64,000 nucleotides of DNA from Paraplanobispora takensis (GTDB lineage Bacteria > Actinomycetota > Actinomycetes > Streptosporangiales > Streptosporangiaceae). This document shows, piece after piece, positions 25,302 to 34,414 of this stretch. The number at the start of each line of letters is the position of its first letter. Position 1 is the stretch's first letter. The notes beneath the pieces were generated by a model, which worked only from the letters and a program-made list of their open reading frames with translations, had not been told where the DNA came from and did not search any database. A program made the translations under genes and the position numbers. The stretch spans positions 1-64,000 of the forward strand of contig NZ_BOOK01000005.1 of NCBI RefSeq assembly GCF_016863195.1, in the 5' to 3' direction.

Positions 25302-28300
25302 TCAGCACACCTGGCCCCCGCTGTCGTTGACCGGGCAGCTGGCCCGGGCGGCGCAGGTGCGGCAGCCGTCGTTGACCTTGGCCTGGAAGAAGGGGCCGGA
25401 CATGCCCAGCGCCACGGTGTCGACCATGTCGCGGGCCCAGCCGGGGTCGTCGTCCTCCGAGAGCGGACGCTGGGACTGCTCCCTGGCGTCCTTGCCCGCC
25501 GCCTTGCCCACCTGGACCAGGGCGGCGCCGCCGGGCTCGGTCATGCCGTGCCGCTCGAAGGCGCCCAGCAGCGCGGCGAGCTGGTAGACGCCGAGCTGGG
25601 GATGGCGGTCGAGGTCGGTGTCGGAGGGCTTGGTGCCGCCGGTCTTGATGTCGATGATCACCGCCCGGCCCTCGCCGTCGCGCTCGACCCGGTCGACGCG
25701 GCCCTTGATCTGGACGCCCTCGGAGACCGTGGCGATGAAGGACTCCTCGATGCCGACCAGCTCGCGGGGGTTCTCCTGGTGCCAGCGGACGAACCTGGCG
25801 ATCATCTTCTCGGCGACCCGGCGCTGCTTGCGGTTGTACCAGACGCCGCCGAAGTCCAGCTCGTTCCAGACCTCGTCCAGGCGCTTGCCCAGGGTCTCCT
25901 CGGTGGGCATGCCGGTCGCGGCGAGCACGGCCAGGGCGTGGATGACCGTGCCCAGGCCCCGGGCCATGTCGGTGCCGCTCGCGCCCACGGAGGTCTCCAG
26001 CAGCCAGCGCAGGCCGCACTTGCTGAAGCTCTCCACGGCCGAGGGCGAGATGCGCACGGTGTCGTCGGGCCAGCCGAGCGGGCGGTCGTCGGAGATCGGC
26101 GTGAGGGCGTACCACTCGTCGGGGTGGGCGCCCTGCACCCCGGCGGCGGCCAGCCTGGCCAGGTGACCGGCCGCGGCCCTGCGCAGCGGTTCCGGCCGGG
26201 TCGGGTCGCACACCGCCGAGCGCAGGTCGGCCACCAGGGCGGACATGCTCAGCCAGCGGGACCGCTCGTCGAGGACGGCAGTCTCCTCGCCCGATCCCGG
26301 CACCAGCTCGGTCAGGAAGCGCGAGGGCCGCTCCTCGACGTCCTCGCCTCCCACCGCGGTGACGACGAGCTTCTTCCTGGCCCTGGTCGCGGCCACGTAG
26401 AACAGCCGGCGCTCCTCGGCCAGCAGCTGGGAGGCGAGCGCGGCGCTGACCGCGGCGGGGTTCTCGTGCTCGGAGCCCTCGGCCCGGGCGACCATGTCGT
26501 CGGTGCTCAGGACGGTTCCGCGCAGCCGCAGGTCGGGCCAGGTGCCCTCCTGCACGCCCGCGACGACCACGACGTCCCACTCCAGGCCCTTGGAGCGGTG
26601 GGCGGTCATGATGCGCACGGAGTCACCCTCGGGCGACCGCGCCGCCAGGGAGTCACCGGGGATCTCCTGGGCGATCAGGTCCTCCACGAACACGTCGACG
26701 CCCGCGTGGGGCAGCCGGTCGACGAACCTGGAGGCGTAGTCGAACAGCGCCACCACGGCGTCCAGGTCGCGGTCGGCCTGCCGTCCCCGGTGCCCTCCCA
26801 CAGCGCTGGTCTCGCTCCACTTGGGGACGAGCCCGGTGGCGTCCCAGACGGCCCACAGGACGTCCTCGGCCGTGCCGCCCTGCCGTACGGCCTCGGTGGC
26901 GGCGGTGATGAGCCGGGCCACGCGCTCGGCGGGCAGGGCCACGTGCGGGTCGACCGGGACCAGCTCCCGGGCGTCCTTCAGGGCCGCGATGAGCAGCTCG
27001 CCCGACGACCTCGGCTCGCCCGGGCGGGAGCGGTGGGAGGCGGACAGCGCCAGGTCCCCGGCGTCCTCCGGATCGCCGGCGCCCGCCGGGAGCACGGCCT
27101 CCTCGGCGTCCCCGGCCTCGTCGAGGTCGTCGAGGTCGTCGAGGTCACCGGTCTCCGCCAGGGCCGCGCGCTCGCGCGCCTCCACCCGGGCCCGGCGCTC
27201 CCTCGCGGCCACCGTACGGGGATCCGGTCGCGCGCCGGCCGGCTCGTCACCGGAGGCCCCGCGATCGGGCGCCCCGGGATCCCCGGCCCCGTCGCCGGAC
27301 GCCCCGCCGTCGGGCGTCCCGTCACCGGAAGTCCCGGCCGCGTCCCGCTCGCCGTCCGCACCGCCCTCGCCGTCCGCACCGCCCTCGCCGTCGAGCTCCA
27401 CCGGCAGCGCCATGGCCTCGTGCTCGGCGATGCGCAGTGCGCGGCGCAGGCGGCGCACCCCGATCATGTCGGTGCCGCCCAGCGCCCCGGTCAGCAACTC
27501 CTCGGCCAGGCCCTCGTCGAGGGTGTCGGGGTGCATGGCCACCTGGATCAGGCGGATCAGCGGCCGCACGCCCGGCTCCTGGAACAGCGGCACCTCGCCG
27601 CCGCCCACCACGACCGGCACCCCGGCCGCGACCAGCGCCCGGCGCAGCAGCGGCGTCTGCCGGGTCGCCGACCTGACCAGCACGGCCATCCGCGACCAGG
27701 GCACGCCGTCGAGCAGGTTGGCCCGGCGCAGGGTGTCGGCGACGATCGCCGCCTCCTGGGTGGGGCTGTCGGCCACCACCACCCGGACCGTGCCGTGCTC
27801 GGCCTCCGGCAGGGGCGTCAGGTCGCGGTGGGCGGCCCCGCCGGGGACGGCGGGCAGGCGGGCGGCCACGCGGCGGGTGGCGGCCAGCAGCCCCGGGCCG
27901 CTGCGGCGGCACACGCGCAGCGCGATGATCGGCGCCCGCCGGCCGCCGGCGTCGCGGAACCGGTCGGGGAATCCCATGATCCCGTGGACGTCGGCGCCGC
28001 GGAAGCCGTAGATCGACTGGTCGGGGTCGCCGACGGCGATCAGGTCGCGGCCCTCCCCGGCCAGCTGCGCCAGCAGGAACTCCTGGGAGGGGTCGGTGTC
28101 CTGGTACTCGTCCACGAGGACGACGTCGTAGGCCGAGCGTTCGCGCAGCCGTACGTCCGGGTCGGTGAGCAGGGCTCCGGCGGCGCGGATCAGCTCGGCG
28201 TAGTCGAGCACCGGCTCCAGGTCCAGGTCGAAGCGGGCCTGGTAGCGGTCGGCGAACCGCCCGGCCGCGATCCAGTCGGTGCGGCCGTGGCGGCGGCCCA

Positions 28301-28856
28301 GCCCGACCAGGCCCTCCCCGTCGAGGCCCCGCTCGGAGGCGCGGGCGATGAAGTCGCGCAGCTCCTGGGCGAAGCCGCGGGTCTTGAGCGCCTCGCGCAT
28401 GTCCTCGGGCCAGTGGAGCGCGCCGTCCTCCAGCTCGCCCAGGAGCAGGCGGCGGATCTCCAGCAGCTGCTCGGGGGCCGTCAGCAGCCGGGGCGGCGGG
28501 TCCCCGGTCAGCACCGCCTCGCGGCGCAGCAGGGCGTAGGCGTAGCTGTGGAAGGTGAGGGCGAGCGGCGTCCTGGTGGTACGGCGCAGCCGGCCGGTGA
28601 TCCGCTCGCGCAGTTCGTCGGCGGCCTTGCGGCTGTAGGTCAGCACGAGCACCCGCTCGGGGTCCGCCCCCCGGCGCTCCACGCGGTCCACCACGGTCTC
28701 CACGATCGTGGTGGTCTTGCCGGTGCCCGGGCCCGCCAGGACCAGCAGGGGGCCGCTCTCATGGGCCACCACCGCCCGCTGATGCTCGTCGAGCACGGGG
28801 GCAACGGCCCTCCCCGTATCCCCGCGACGCACCAGCCGCCAGCCCTGACCACTCAC
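25302..28856 (-). CDS. adnA: AdnA subunit of the AdnAB helicase-nuclease
   Basis: A 1184-residue protein: UvrD-like motor (Walker A GPGTGKTT, residues 42-49; LVDEYQDTDPSQ; GDPDQSIYGFRGAD; VAATRARKKL) and C-terminal RecB-type nuclease GRVDRVERDG ... IIDIKTGG. SKCGLRW and the terminal CRTCAARASC supply four cysteines for an iron-sulfur cluster, as in AddB-like nucleases. A Gly/Asp-rich insertion around residues 485-540, with an 18-bp repeat encoding DGEGGA, is unlike the rest. The GTG start lacks a good SD; a GTG 20 codons later is an alternative. Confidence 0.9.
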   Translation of the reverse strand: MSGQGWRLVRRGDTGRAVAPVLDEHQRAVVAHESGPLLVLAGPGTGKTTTIVETVVDRVERRGADPERVLVLTYSRKAADELRERITGRLRRTTRTPLALTFHSYAYALLRREAVLTGDPPPRLLTAPEQLLEIRRLLLGELEDGALHWPEDMREALKTRGFAQELRDFIARASERGLDGEGLVGLGRRHGRTDWIAAGRFADRYQARFDLDLEPVLDYAELIRAAGALLTDPDVRLRERSAYDVVLVDEYQDTDPSQEFLLAQLAGEGRDLIAVGDPDQSIYGFRGADVHGIMGFPDRFRDAGGRRAPIIALRVCRRSGPGLLAATRRVAARLPAVPGGAAHRDLTPLPEAEHGTVRVVVADSPTQEAAIVADTLRRANLLDGVPWSRMAVLVRSATRQTPLLRRALVAAGVPVVVGGGEVPLFQEPGVRPLIRLIQVAMHPDTLDEGLAEELLTGALGGTDMIGVRRLRRALRIAEHEAMALPVELDGEGGADGEGGADGERDAAGTSGDGTPDGGASGDGAGDPGAPDRGASGDEPAGARPDPRTVAARERRARVEARERAALAETGDLDDLDDLDEAGDAEEAVLPAGAGDPEDAGDLALSASHRSRPGEPRSSGELLIAALKDARELVPVDPHVALPAERVARLITAATEAVRQGGTAEDVLWAVWDATGLVPKWSETSAVGGHRGRQADRDLDAVVALFDYASRFVDRLPHAGVDVFVEDLIAQEIPGDSLAARSPEGDSVRIMTAHRSKGLEWDVVVVAGVQEGTWPDLRLRGTVLSTDDMVARAEGSEHENPAAVSAALASQLLAEERRLFYVAATRARKKLVVTAVGGEDVEERPSRFLTELVPGSGEETAVLDERSRWLSMSALVADLRSAVCDPTRPEPLRRAAAGHLARLAAAGVQGAHPDEWYALTPISDDRPLGWPDDTVRISPSAVESFSKCGLRWLLETSVGASGTDMARGLGTVIHALAVLAATGMPTEETLGKRLDEVWNELDFGGVWYNRKQRRVAEKMIARFVRWHQENPRELVGIEESFIATVSEGVQIKGRVDRVERDGEGRAVIIDIKTGGTKPSDTDLDRHPQLGVYQLAALLGAFERHGMTEPGGAALVQVGKAAGKDAREQSQRPLSEDDDPGWARDMVDTVALGMSGPFFQAKVNDGCRTCAARASCPVNDSGGQVC

Positions 28857-28923
28857 AACTCGTCATTCCACCAGATCCCGGGCAGTGATCGTGCCGAGTC
28901 GGCGGGTCCGGCATGAGGAGAGA

Positions 28924-30498
28924 TCAGTTCGGCCAGGTCACCGCCGGTGAGCGATGGAAGTCCACGCCCAGCTCGGACCACCGGGGCCCGTGCCCGGCCA
29001 GGCGGGCCGCGAAGTCGCCGAAGTCCCTCGCCTCCTGCGGCGTCCAGGCCACCTCGGCGACCGCGGGCAGCCGGGGGAAGGCCAGATACTCCAGGTCGTC
29101 CATCGTCTCGGCGGTCTCGGTCCACAGCGGGGCCTCCACACCGAGCACGCGGTCGTCCCCCACCCCGTCGACCAGCTCGGCCGGATCCCAGCCGTAGGCG
29201 TCCTCGATCTCGATGAGCCCGGCCCACTCCAGCCCGAGCCTGGTCTCCTCGTCGTACTTCATGTCCAGGTAGACCCGGGAGGCCGGGGACATGATCAGCT
29301 TCGCGCCCCGCCGTACGGCGCGGTGGACGTCGTCGGGGGTGCGGCCGGTCTGCCAGTACTGGCTGACGCTGCCGGGGGCGAGCCGCGCGCCGCCGACCTC
29401 CTGCCAGCCCACCATCCGCTTGCCCGCGGCCCCGACCAGCTCCTGCGCCCGCTCGATCAGGTCGTTGTACTGCTCCTGCGTGAGCGTCTCCACCTCGTCG
29501 CCGCCGATGTGCAGGTAGGGGCCGGGTGTCAGCCGGGCCATCGTCGCGATCACGTCGGCGAGGAAGCGGTCGACGGCGGGCCGGCCCACGCACAGCGCGC
29601 TGAAGCCGACGTCGATCCCGGTGTACGGCCTGCGCCGCCTGCCGTCGCAGCTGAGCGCGGGGTCGGCGGCCAGCGCCGCGTTGGTGTGGCCGGGCATCTC
29701 GATCTCGGGCACGATCTCGACGTACCGCTCGCGGGCGTGGGCGACGATCCGCCGGTAGTCCTGCTCGGTGTAGGAGCCCCCGGGCCCGCCGCCCACCTCG
29801 GTGGCCCCGCCGACCGCGGTCAGCTCGGGCCGCCCCGCGACGGCCAGCCGCCAGCCCTGGTCGTCGCTGAGGTGCAGGTGCAGCACGTTGATCTTGTAGG
29901 CGGCGAGGAGGTCGACGTACCGCTCGACCTCCTCGACGGTGAAGAAGTGCCGGGCGACGTCCAGCATCGCGCCGCGCCAGGCGAACCGCGGCCGGTCGGC
30001 GATCCGCACACCGGGCAGGGTCGCGCCCCGTCTCGGCAGGAGCTGCGCGAGCGTCTGCACCCCCCGGAAGAGCCCGACCGGCGTACCGGCCCGCACCCTG
30101 GCCCCGTCCCGGTCCACGGTGAGCTCGTACGCCTCGGCGCCGGGGTCGCCGACGATCGGCCCGTCCGCGGAGGAGCCTGCCCCGCCGGACGCGCCCGGCC
30201 GCTCGCCGGTCAGCTCCAGGCGGATCTCCCCCTCCCCGCCGATCCGCGGCGTCCACCCGGTCGCCCGCCGTACGGCCGCCGCCAGATGCCCGGCCGCGCG
30301 CCCGGCCTCCGGCGGCGCCGCGATCGCGGTGTCGCGGCCGATCGTGAAGCCGGCCCCGCGGTAGGCGACCTCGGCGGGCAGGGGCACCAGGCTGTGCCAG
30401 GTCCCGCTCGGGGACGCGGTCGCGCCGTCGCCCGAGCACGCACCGGTGGCCAGGACCGCCGCCGCGGCCAGCGCGGCGGGGAGCATGCGCCATCTCAT
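28924..30498 (-). CDS. Exported beta-N-acetylhexosaminidase (GH20)
   Basis: A 524-residue exported enzyme. The N-terminal hydrophobic segment ends LATGAC, a possible though atypical lipobox with C21. A GH20b-like domain precedes the TIM barrel, which shows FAWRGAMLDVARHF, HLHLSDDQGWRL, EIEMPGH and the catalytic pair D334-E335 in HIGGDEV, followed by the W-rich substrate pocket. It removes terminal GlcNAc or GalNAc from chitin or cell-wall glycans. It lies between a wall-polymer polymerase and adnA, all leftward. Confidence 0.92.
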   Translation of the reverse strand: MRWRMLPAALAAAAVLATGACSGDGATASPSGTWHSLVPLPAEVAYRGAGFTIGRDTAIAAPPEAGRAAGHLAAAVRRATGWTPRIGGEGEIRLELTGERPGASGGAGSSADGPIVGDPGAEAYELTVDRDGARVRAGTPVGLFRGVQTLAQLLPRRGATLPGVRIADRPRFAWRGAMLDVARHFFTVEEVERYVDLLAAYKINVLHLHLSDDQGWRLAVAGRPELTAVGGATEVGGGPGGSYTEQDYRRIVAHARERYVEIVPEIEMPGHTNAALAADPALSCDGRRRRPYTGIDVGFSALCVGRPAVDRFLADVIATMARLTPGPYLHIGGDEVETLTQEQYNDLIERAQELVGAAGKRMVGWQEVGGARLAPGSVSQYWQTGRTPDDVHRAVRRGAKLIMSPASRVYLDMKYDEETRLGLEWAGLIEIEDAYGWDPAELVDGVGDDRVLGVEAPLWTETAETMDDLEYLAFPRLPAVAEVAWTPQEARDFGDFAARLAGHGPRWSELGVDFHRSPAVTWPN

Positions 30499-30590
30499 GT
30501 GCGCATCAGATCATCGCGATCCCGGGGAGGGGAACCTCCCGCGGCGTGATCCGCCGCGGGAGGACGAGTGGCCGGGACGGGAGCGGCGGG

Positions 30591-33488
30591 TCAGGACGGG
30601 AAGACGTGGTCGACCAGACGGGCGGTGGCCTTGCCGTCGTCACGGGGCGCGTAGGTGCGCCTGAAGTTCTCGTAGCGGTCGGCGCCGGCGGCGGCCACCT
30701 GGTCGATGGTCCGGATCGCCTCGATCACGTCGGCGCCGGTGGACAGCAGCGGACCGGGGCCCTCGGCCTCCAGGTCGAGGTAGAGGCCGCGCTTGGACGA
30801 GTAGCGCTGCAGGTCGTAGGTGAACAGCAGGATCGGCCGTCCGGTCGCGGCGAAGTCGAACATGACGGACGAGTAATCCGTGATCAGCACGTCCGCCACC
30901 AGCAGCAGATCCGCCATATCCGGATATGTCGTGACGTCGTGCCCCAGTCCCCGGGGGACGTTGGGCGCCGCCTGCATCGAGTGCCCCCTGATGAGGAACT
31001 CGTGGTCGGAGCCGAGCACCCGCCGCGCCTCGGCCAGGTTCAATTTGAGCGAGGCGTTCTTGCGGTCGTAGTCGCGGTAGGTCGGCGCGTACAGCACCAG
31101 CCGGACGCCCTCGGCGATGCCGAGCCGCGCCCGCACCCGCGCCGCCAGCTCCTCCCGGTCCGGGGAGGCCAGCACGTCGTTGCGCGGGTATCCGCTCTCC
31201 AGGACCTCGCCCTGGTAGCCGAAGGCCTTGCGCAGGATCGGGGTGGCCCACGGGCTCTGCGAGACCAGCAGGTCCCAGCCGCGCACCTCGACGGCCTGCC
31301 GGTGCCAGGCCGGCGGCTTCGGGTCGCGGGACATGTGCGGCAGGTCGTTGCCCATGCGCTTGAGCGGGCTGCCGTGCCAGGTCTGCACGACCACCTGGTC
31401 CTCGCGCGCCCGGAACCACGGCGGCAGGAAGGCGTTGGTCACCACGTACCGCGAGCGGGCGAGCGCCGCGTAGTGCTCGCGGCTGCCCGCGCGCACCACG
31501 GTCGGCCGGACGTCCCCGAAGCCGAGCTCCGCCGACCCCGGCGGCGTGAACGCGCCGTCCTTGACGATCCAGATGTGCTCGCGGTCGTCGCCGCGCCGCA
31601 CCCGCTCCTCGTAGACCGCGCGGACGTTGCCCTCGTACTGCCGCCCGTCGTAGGCGACGTAGACCGTCGCGTCGTTCAGCCCGCGGGAGCGCTCGGCCGG
31701 GTAGAACGAGCGCTGCAGGGCGTACAGCCCGCCCGGGCCCTTCTCGTCGTCGGGCCGGTCCTCGGCGACGGCCAGCACCGGCACGTCGAACCGGGTGGAG
31801 ATGACGCGGTACTCGCGGCCGTCGATGATCTTCGGACCCTCGTCCAGGTCGTCGAGGGCGGCGTGGTCCATCCGGATCGGGACGATCTCGCCGGACTCCT
31901 CGCGGGCCGCGATGCTCCAGTTGCCGCCGCCCAGCGGGACCGTCTCGCCGAAGCGGGGCATCGCGGCCGGGGCCAGGCGCACCGAGAAGTCCTCGCCGTC
32001 GCGCTCCATCGGCGTGGCGTAGATCAGCCCGGTGCGGTGGCGCAACGTCAGCTCCGCCCGCCCCGAGCCGGGATAGGAGCCTTCGAGCAGGAGCGTGCCG
32101 TCCTCGCCCCAGACCGCCCGGGAGACGACCGGGCGGACCCGGTGCGCGGAGACCATCACGCGGTCGCGCCGGTCGCCCAGCACCGTGATCTCCCGCTCAC
32201 CGATGATCGAGCGGCTCTCCGCGGCGGAACCGAGCATGACGGGGGCCGCCGGATCGCCCTTGGGCTCGATCCAGAGCCTGCCGCCGTCGCGCTCCTGGAG
32301 AAGCGACGACACGGCCAGCGGGACGACGACCTCGGTGCCGCCCGGGCCCGGGGTGAAGTCGGCGGCGATGCGGTGGCCGTCCAGCCGCGCGTGCCCCTTG
32401 GCGAAGCGCCGGTCCGGCAGGAACACCGTCAGCTCCAGCCGCTCGCCCTCCAGCCGCACCCCGGTCAGCTCGGCCCGGGTCGGCTGGAGCACGACCTGAA
32501 GGGCGCGGTCGGAGGTCCAGACCGGCCGGACCCACCAGCCCTTGCGGAGCTCGGTGCCCCGGGGACGCTCGGTCCGGCCGCTGGACGGCCCGCGGAGCAT
32601 GCCGACGGCGCGGGCGCCGCGGCTCCAGATCACGATCTCGGCGCGCCAGGTGGTGGTGTCGCGCACCGTGGCGCGGCGGCGCAGCAGCCGCTTGCCGCCG
32701 CGGACGACGGCCCGCAGGGCGGCGCGCCACCGCAGCGCCGAGGGGTTCAGCTCCGCCGTGAAGCCCGACCAGTCGTAGTTGCAGCCGGCCTCGCGGGCGC
32801 CGTACGTCGCCTCGGGATGGTGGACCCTGCGGGTGCGCATGCGCACCGGCGGCAGCCAGCGGGGGCCTCGCAGCACGACGGTCGCCCGGTTGAAGCGGCG
32901 GCTGCGGACCGACAGCCCCGCGAGGTAGGCGTGACCGCCGACCCGCAGCCGGCCGTTCTCCCAGGTGATCTCCTCGACCTGCGTCACCGGGATGAGGTCG
33001 GCGGCGCGCAGCCGGTACAGCGACTCGGGGAGCTCCTCGCGCAGCGGGAGGTCGGCGTACCAGCGCATCTTCTTCCTGACGCGCCGGGACGGCTCCGCGG
33101 CGGCGGCGACCAGCTGCTGCAGGGCGTCGCCCTCGGCCAGCTCGTCGACGTCGCGGTGCTCGACCAGGTGGAAGGCCAGCCGGCGGGCCACCGGGAGATC
33201 GAGCTTGACCTTGGGGTCGACCCCGATCACGTAGGGCCTGACGAGCGTGAGGAACTCGCGGCGGCGGGCGGCGCCGCGCTTGACCGCGATGTCCATCCGG
33301 GAGCCGAGCGGACCGGCGAGCACCTCGGCGTCGAACCGCCTGCGCTGCGCGGGAGTCAGACCTCCCGCGGTCAGCGCCTCCATGATCGCCGGCAGAGGTT
33401 CTCCCCGGTCGCAGAGATCCTGGACGATCCGCAGACGCTCGGCGACGGCATCGCCGCTCGCTCGCGCGGGTGAGACGCCGGTGGCCAT
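30591..33488 (-). CDS. CDP-glycerol glycerophosphotransferase-like (TagF-type) protein
   Basis: A 965-residue protein whose last 370 residues are a TagF-type glyphos_transf domain: QTWHGSPLKRMG, GYPRNDVL, YAPTYRDYD, HSMQ, ITDYSSVMFDF. The first 590 residues are a basic helical region followed by beta-rich modules of the kind found in long actinobacterial TagF-like proteins. It probably polymerises or attaches a glycerol- or ribitol-phosphate-like wall polymer. It has no other teichoic acid genes around it except the GH20 enzyme downstream. Confidence 0.82.
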   Translation of the reverse strand: MATGVSPARASGDAVAERLRIVQDLCDRGEPLPAIMEALTAGGLTPAQRRRFDAEVLAGPLGSRMDIAVKRGAARRREFLTLVRPYVIGVDPKVKLDLPVARRLAFHLVEHRDVDELAEGDALQQLVAAAAEPSRRVRKKMRWYADLPLREELPESLYRLRAADLIPVTQVEEITWENGRLRVGGHAYLAGLSVRSRRFNRATVVLRGPRWLPPVRMRTRRVHHPEATYGAREAGCNYDWSGFTAELNPSALRWRAALRAVVRGGKRLLRRRATVRDTTTWRAEIVIWSRGARAVGMLRGPSSGRTERPRGTELRKGWWVRPVWTSDRALQVVLQPTRAELTGVRLEGERLELTVFLPDRRFAKGHARLDGHRIAADFTPGPGGTEVVVPLAVSSLLQERDGGRLWIEPKGDPAAPVMLGSAAESRSIIGEREITVLGDRRDRVMVSAHRVRPVVSRAVWGEDGTLLLEGSYPGSGRAELTLRHRTGLIYATPMERDGEDFSVRLAPAAMPRFGETVPLGGGNWSIAAREESGEIVPIRMDHAALDDLDEGPKIIDGREYRVISTRFDVPVLAVAEDRPDDEKGPGGLYALQRSFYPAERSRGLNDATVYVAYDGRQYEGNVRAVYEERVRRGDDREHIWIVKDGAFTPPGSAELGFGDVRPTVVRAGSREHYAALARSRYVVTNAFLPPWFRAREDQVVVQTWHGSPLKRMGNDLPHMSRDPKPPAWHRQAVEVRGWDLLVSQSPWATPILRKAFGYQGEVLESGYPRNDVLASPDREELAARVRARLGIAEGVRLVLYAPTYRDYDRKNASLKLNLAEARRVLGSDHEFLIRGHSMQAAPNVPRGLGHDVTTYPDMADLLLVADVLITDYSSVMFDFAATGRPILLFTYDLQRYSSKRGLYLDLEAEGPGPLLSTGADVIEAIRTIDQVAAAGADRYENFRRTYAPRDDGKATARLVDHVFPS

Positions 33489-33556
33489 GGGGGAGGCACC
33501 GCCTTTCGGGCAGACGCTGTCCGTCCCACGCCATGTTAGTGGGACCGGGGAGCCGG

Positions 33557-33922
33557 TTAAGCGCTACTTTCCGACTGTCCATCCCATCTCGCGGATCCCA
33601 TGTCCGCCCGGGAGCCCCGCAGCGGGGTCCCCTCCTCCCGCCATCGGGCGAGACACCGCTGCTCATGACCCGGAGGCGGGGTGCCGTCGGCGTGCACGAC
33701 CCGCCACCACGGAACGCCGCCTCCCCACGTCGACATGACCCTGCCGACCTGACGCGGACCGCCGGAGCCGAGATACTCGGCGACGTCGCCGTAGGACATC
33801 ACCTTTCCGCGCGGGATGCGCTCGACCAGATCGAGGACCGTCTCCGCGTAGGGATTCGGGTGCCCTCGCGACCCCGTGTCCTGCGCGGCGTCTTCCCTCA
33901 TGTCATCCACGGCGTCTTCCAT
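33557..33922 (-). CDS. Alkyltransferase-like (ATL) protein of the MGMT family
   Basis: A 121-residue protein aligning with the O6-alkylguanine transferase DNA-binding domain: VERIPRGKVMSYGDVAEYLG, arginine-finger region GGPRQVGRVM, and PWWRVV where active transferases have PCHRV. Tryptophan at the cysteine position defines ATL proteins, which bind alkylated guanine and pass it to nucleotide excision repair. The ATG is preceded by GGGAGA. The N-terminal 20 residues are acidic and poorly conserved; an internal ATG (MREDAAQD) is possible. Its place matches Rv3204, from memory. Confidence 0.87.
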   Translation of the reverse strand: MEDAVDDMREDAAQDTGSRGHPNPYAETVLDLVERIPRGKVMSYGDVAEYLGSGGPRQVGRVMSTWGGGVPWWRVVHADGTPPPGHEQRCLARWREEGTPLRGSRADMGSARWDGQSESSA

Positions 33923-33947
33923 GGAGTCTCCCCAGCGCTCCCGGCGG

Positions 33948-34316
33948 TCAGGCCCTCCACGTGGCGGGCCCGGCCGCGAGGATCTCCTCCAGCCGCCCGA
34001 ACTCGTAGGCCGCCTGGTCGCCCGTCTGCTCCACGACGCCGTCACGGATCGCGTAGGACTCCCCGTCCTCCCCGACCAGCCGCGCCCCGAGCAGGCCGGA
34101 CACCCGGGCGAGCTGGGCCACGTGCCAGTCGGACCCGGGCGCGCCGGACAGCGCGCCGTTCCAGACGGCGACGGCGTGGACCCCGTCACCGTGGCGCGCG
34201 AGGACCTCTCCGGACTCCGGCGAACCGCGGAACTCGAAGCCCGCGCGCCCGAGCACATTCGCGAGCTCCGCGAAGGAGAGAGGCGCCTGGCGCTCCACCC
34301 GCAACTCGTACCCCAT
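33948..34316 (-). CDS. Conserved hypothetical protein
   Basis: A 122-residue soluble protein beginning MGYELRVERQAPLSFAELA. It has mixed alpha/beta character, no cysteine, no signal and no recognised domain. The frame continues upstream into the mycosin gene region but lacks a plausible start there. It lies 25 bp before the ATL gene and 98 bp after the upstream protease, all leftward. I do not recognise a function. Confidence 0.65.
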   Translation of the reverse strand: MGYELRVERQAPLSFAELANVLGRAGFEFRGSPESGEVLARHGDGVHAVAVWNGALSGAPGSDWHVAQLARVSGLLGARLVGEDGESYAIRDGVVEQTGDQAAYEFGRLEEILAAGPATWRA

Positions 34317-34414
34317 GGGCGGGACATTAGCGAACCTTGACCGGCCCCCGGAGCGGGAAAGGCGACATCGGGCCGACCGCGTCCGAACAGTGTCCAAACC
34401 GCGTTCGAATCGCG

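Noticed and set aside
21695-28916. Very long antisense ORFs opposite adnB and adnA (over 1100 codons each)
   Set aside because: They are mirror frames of GC-rich genes with low-complexity Gly/Arg/His/Gln composition, no ribosome binding site and no domain.
30546-33473. 975-codon ORF opposite the TagF-like gene
   Set aside because: Shadow frame; the other strand encodes a full-length conserved protein.
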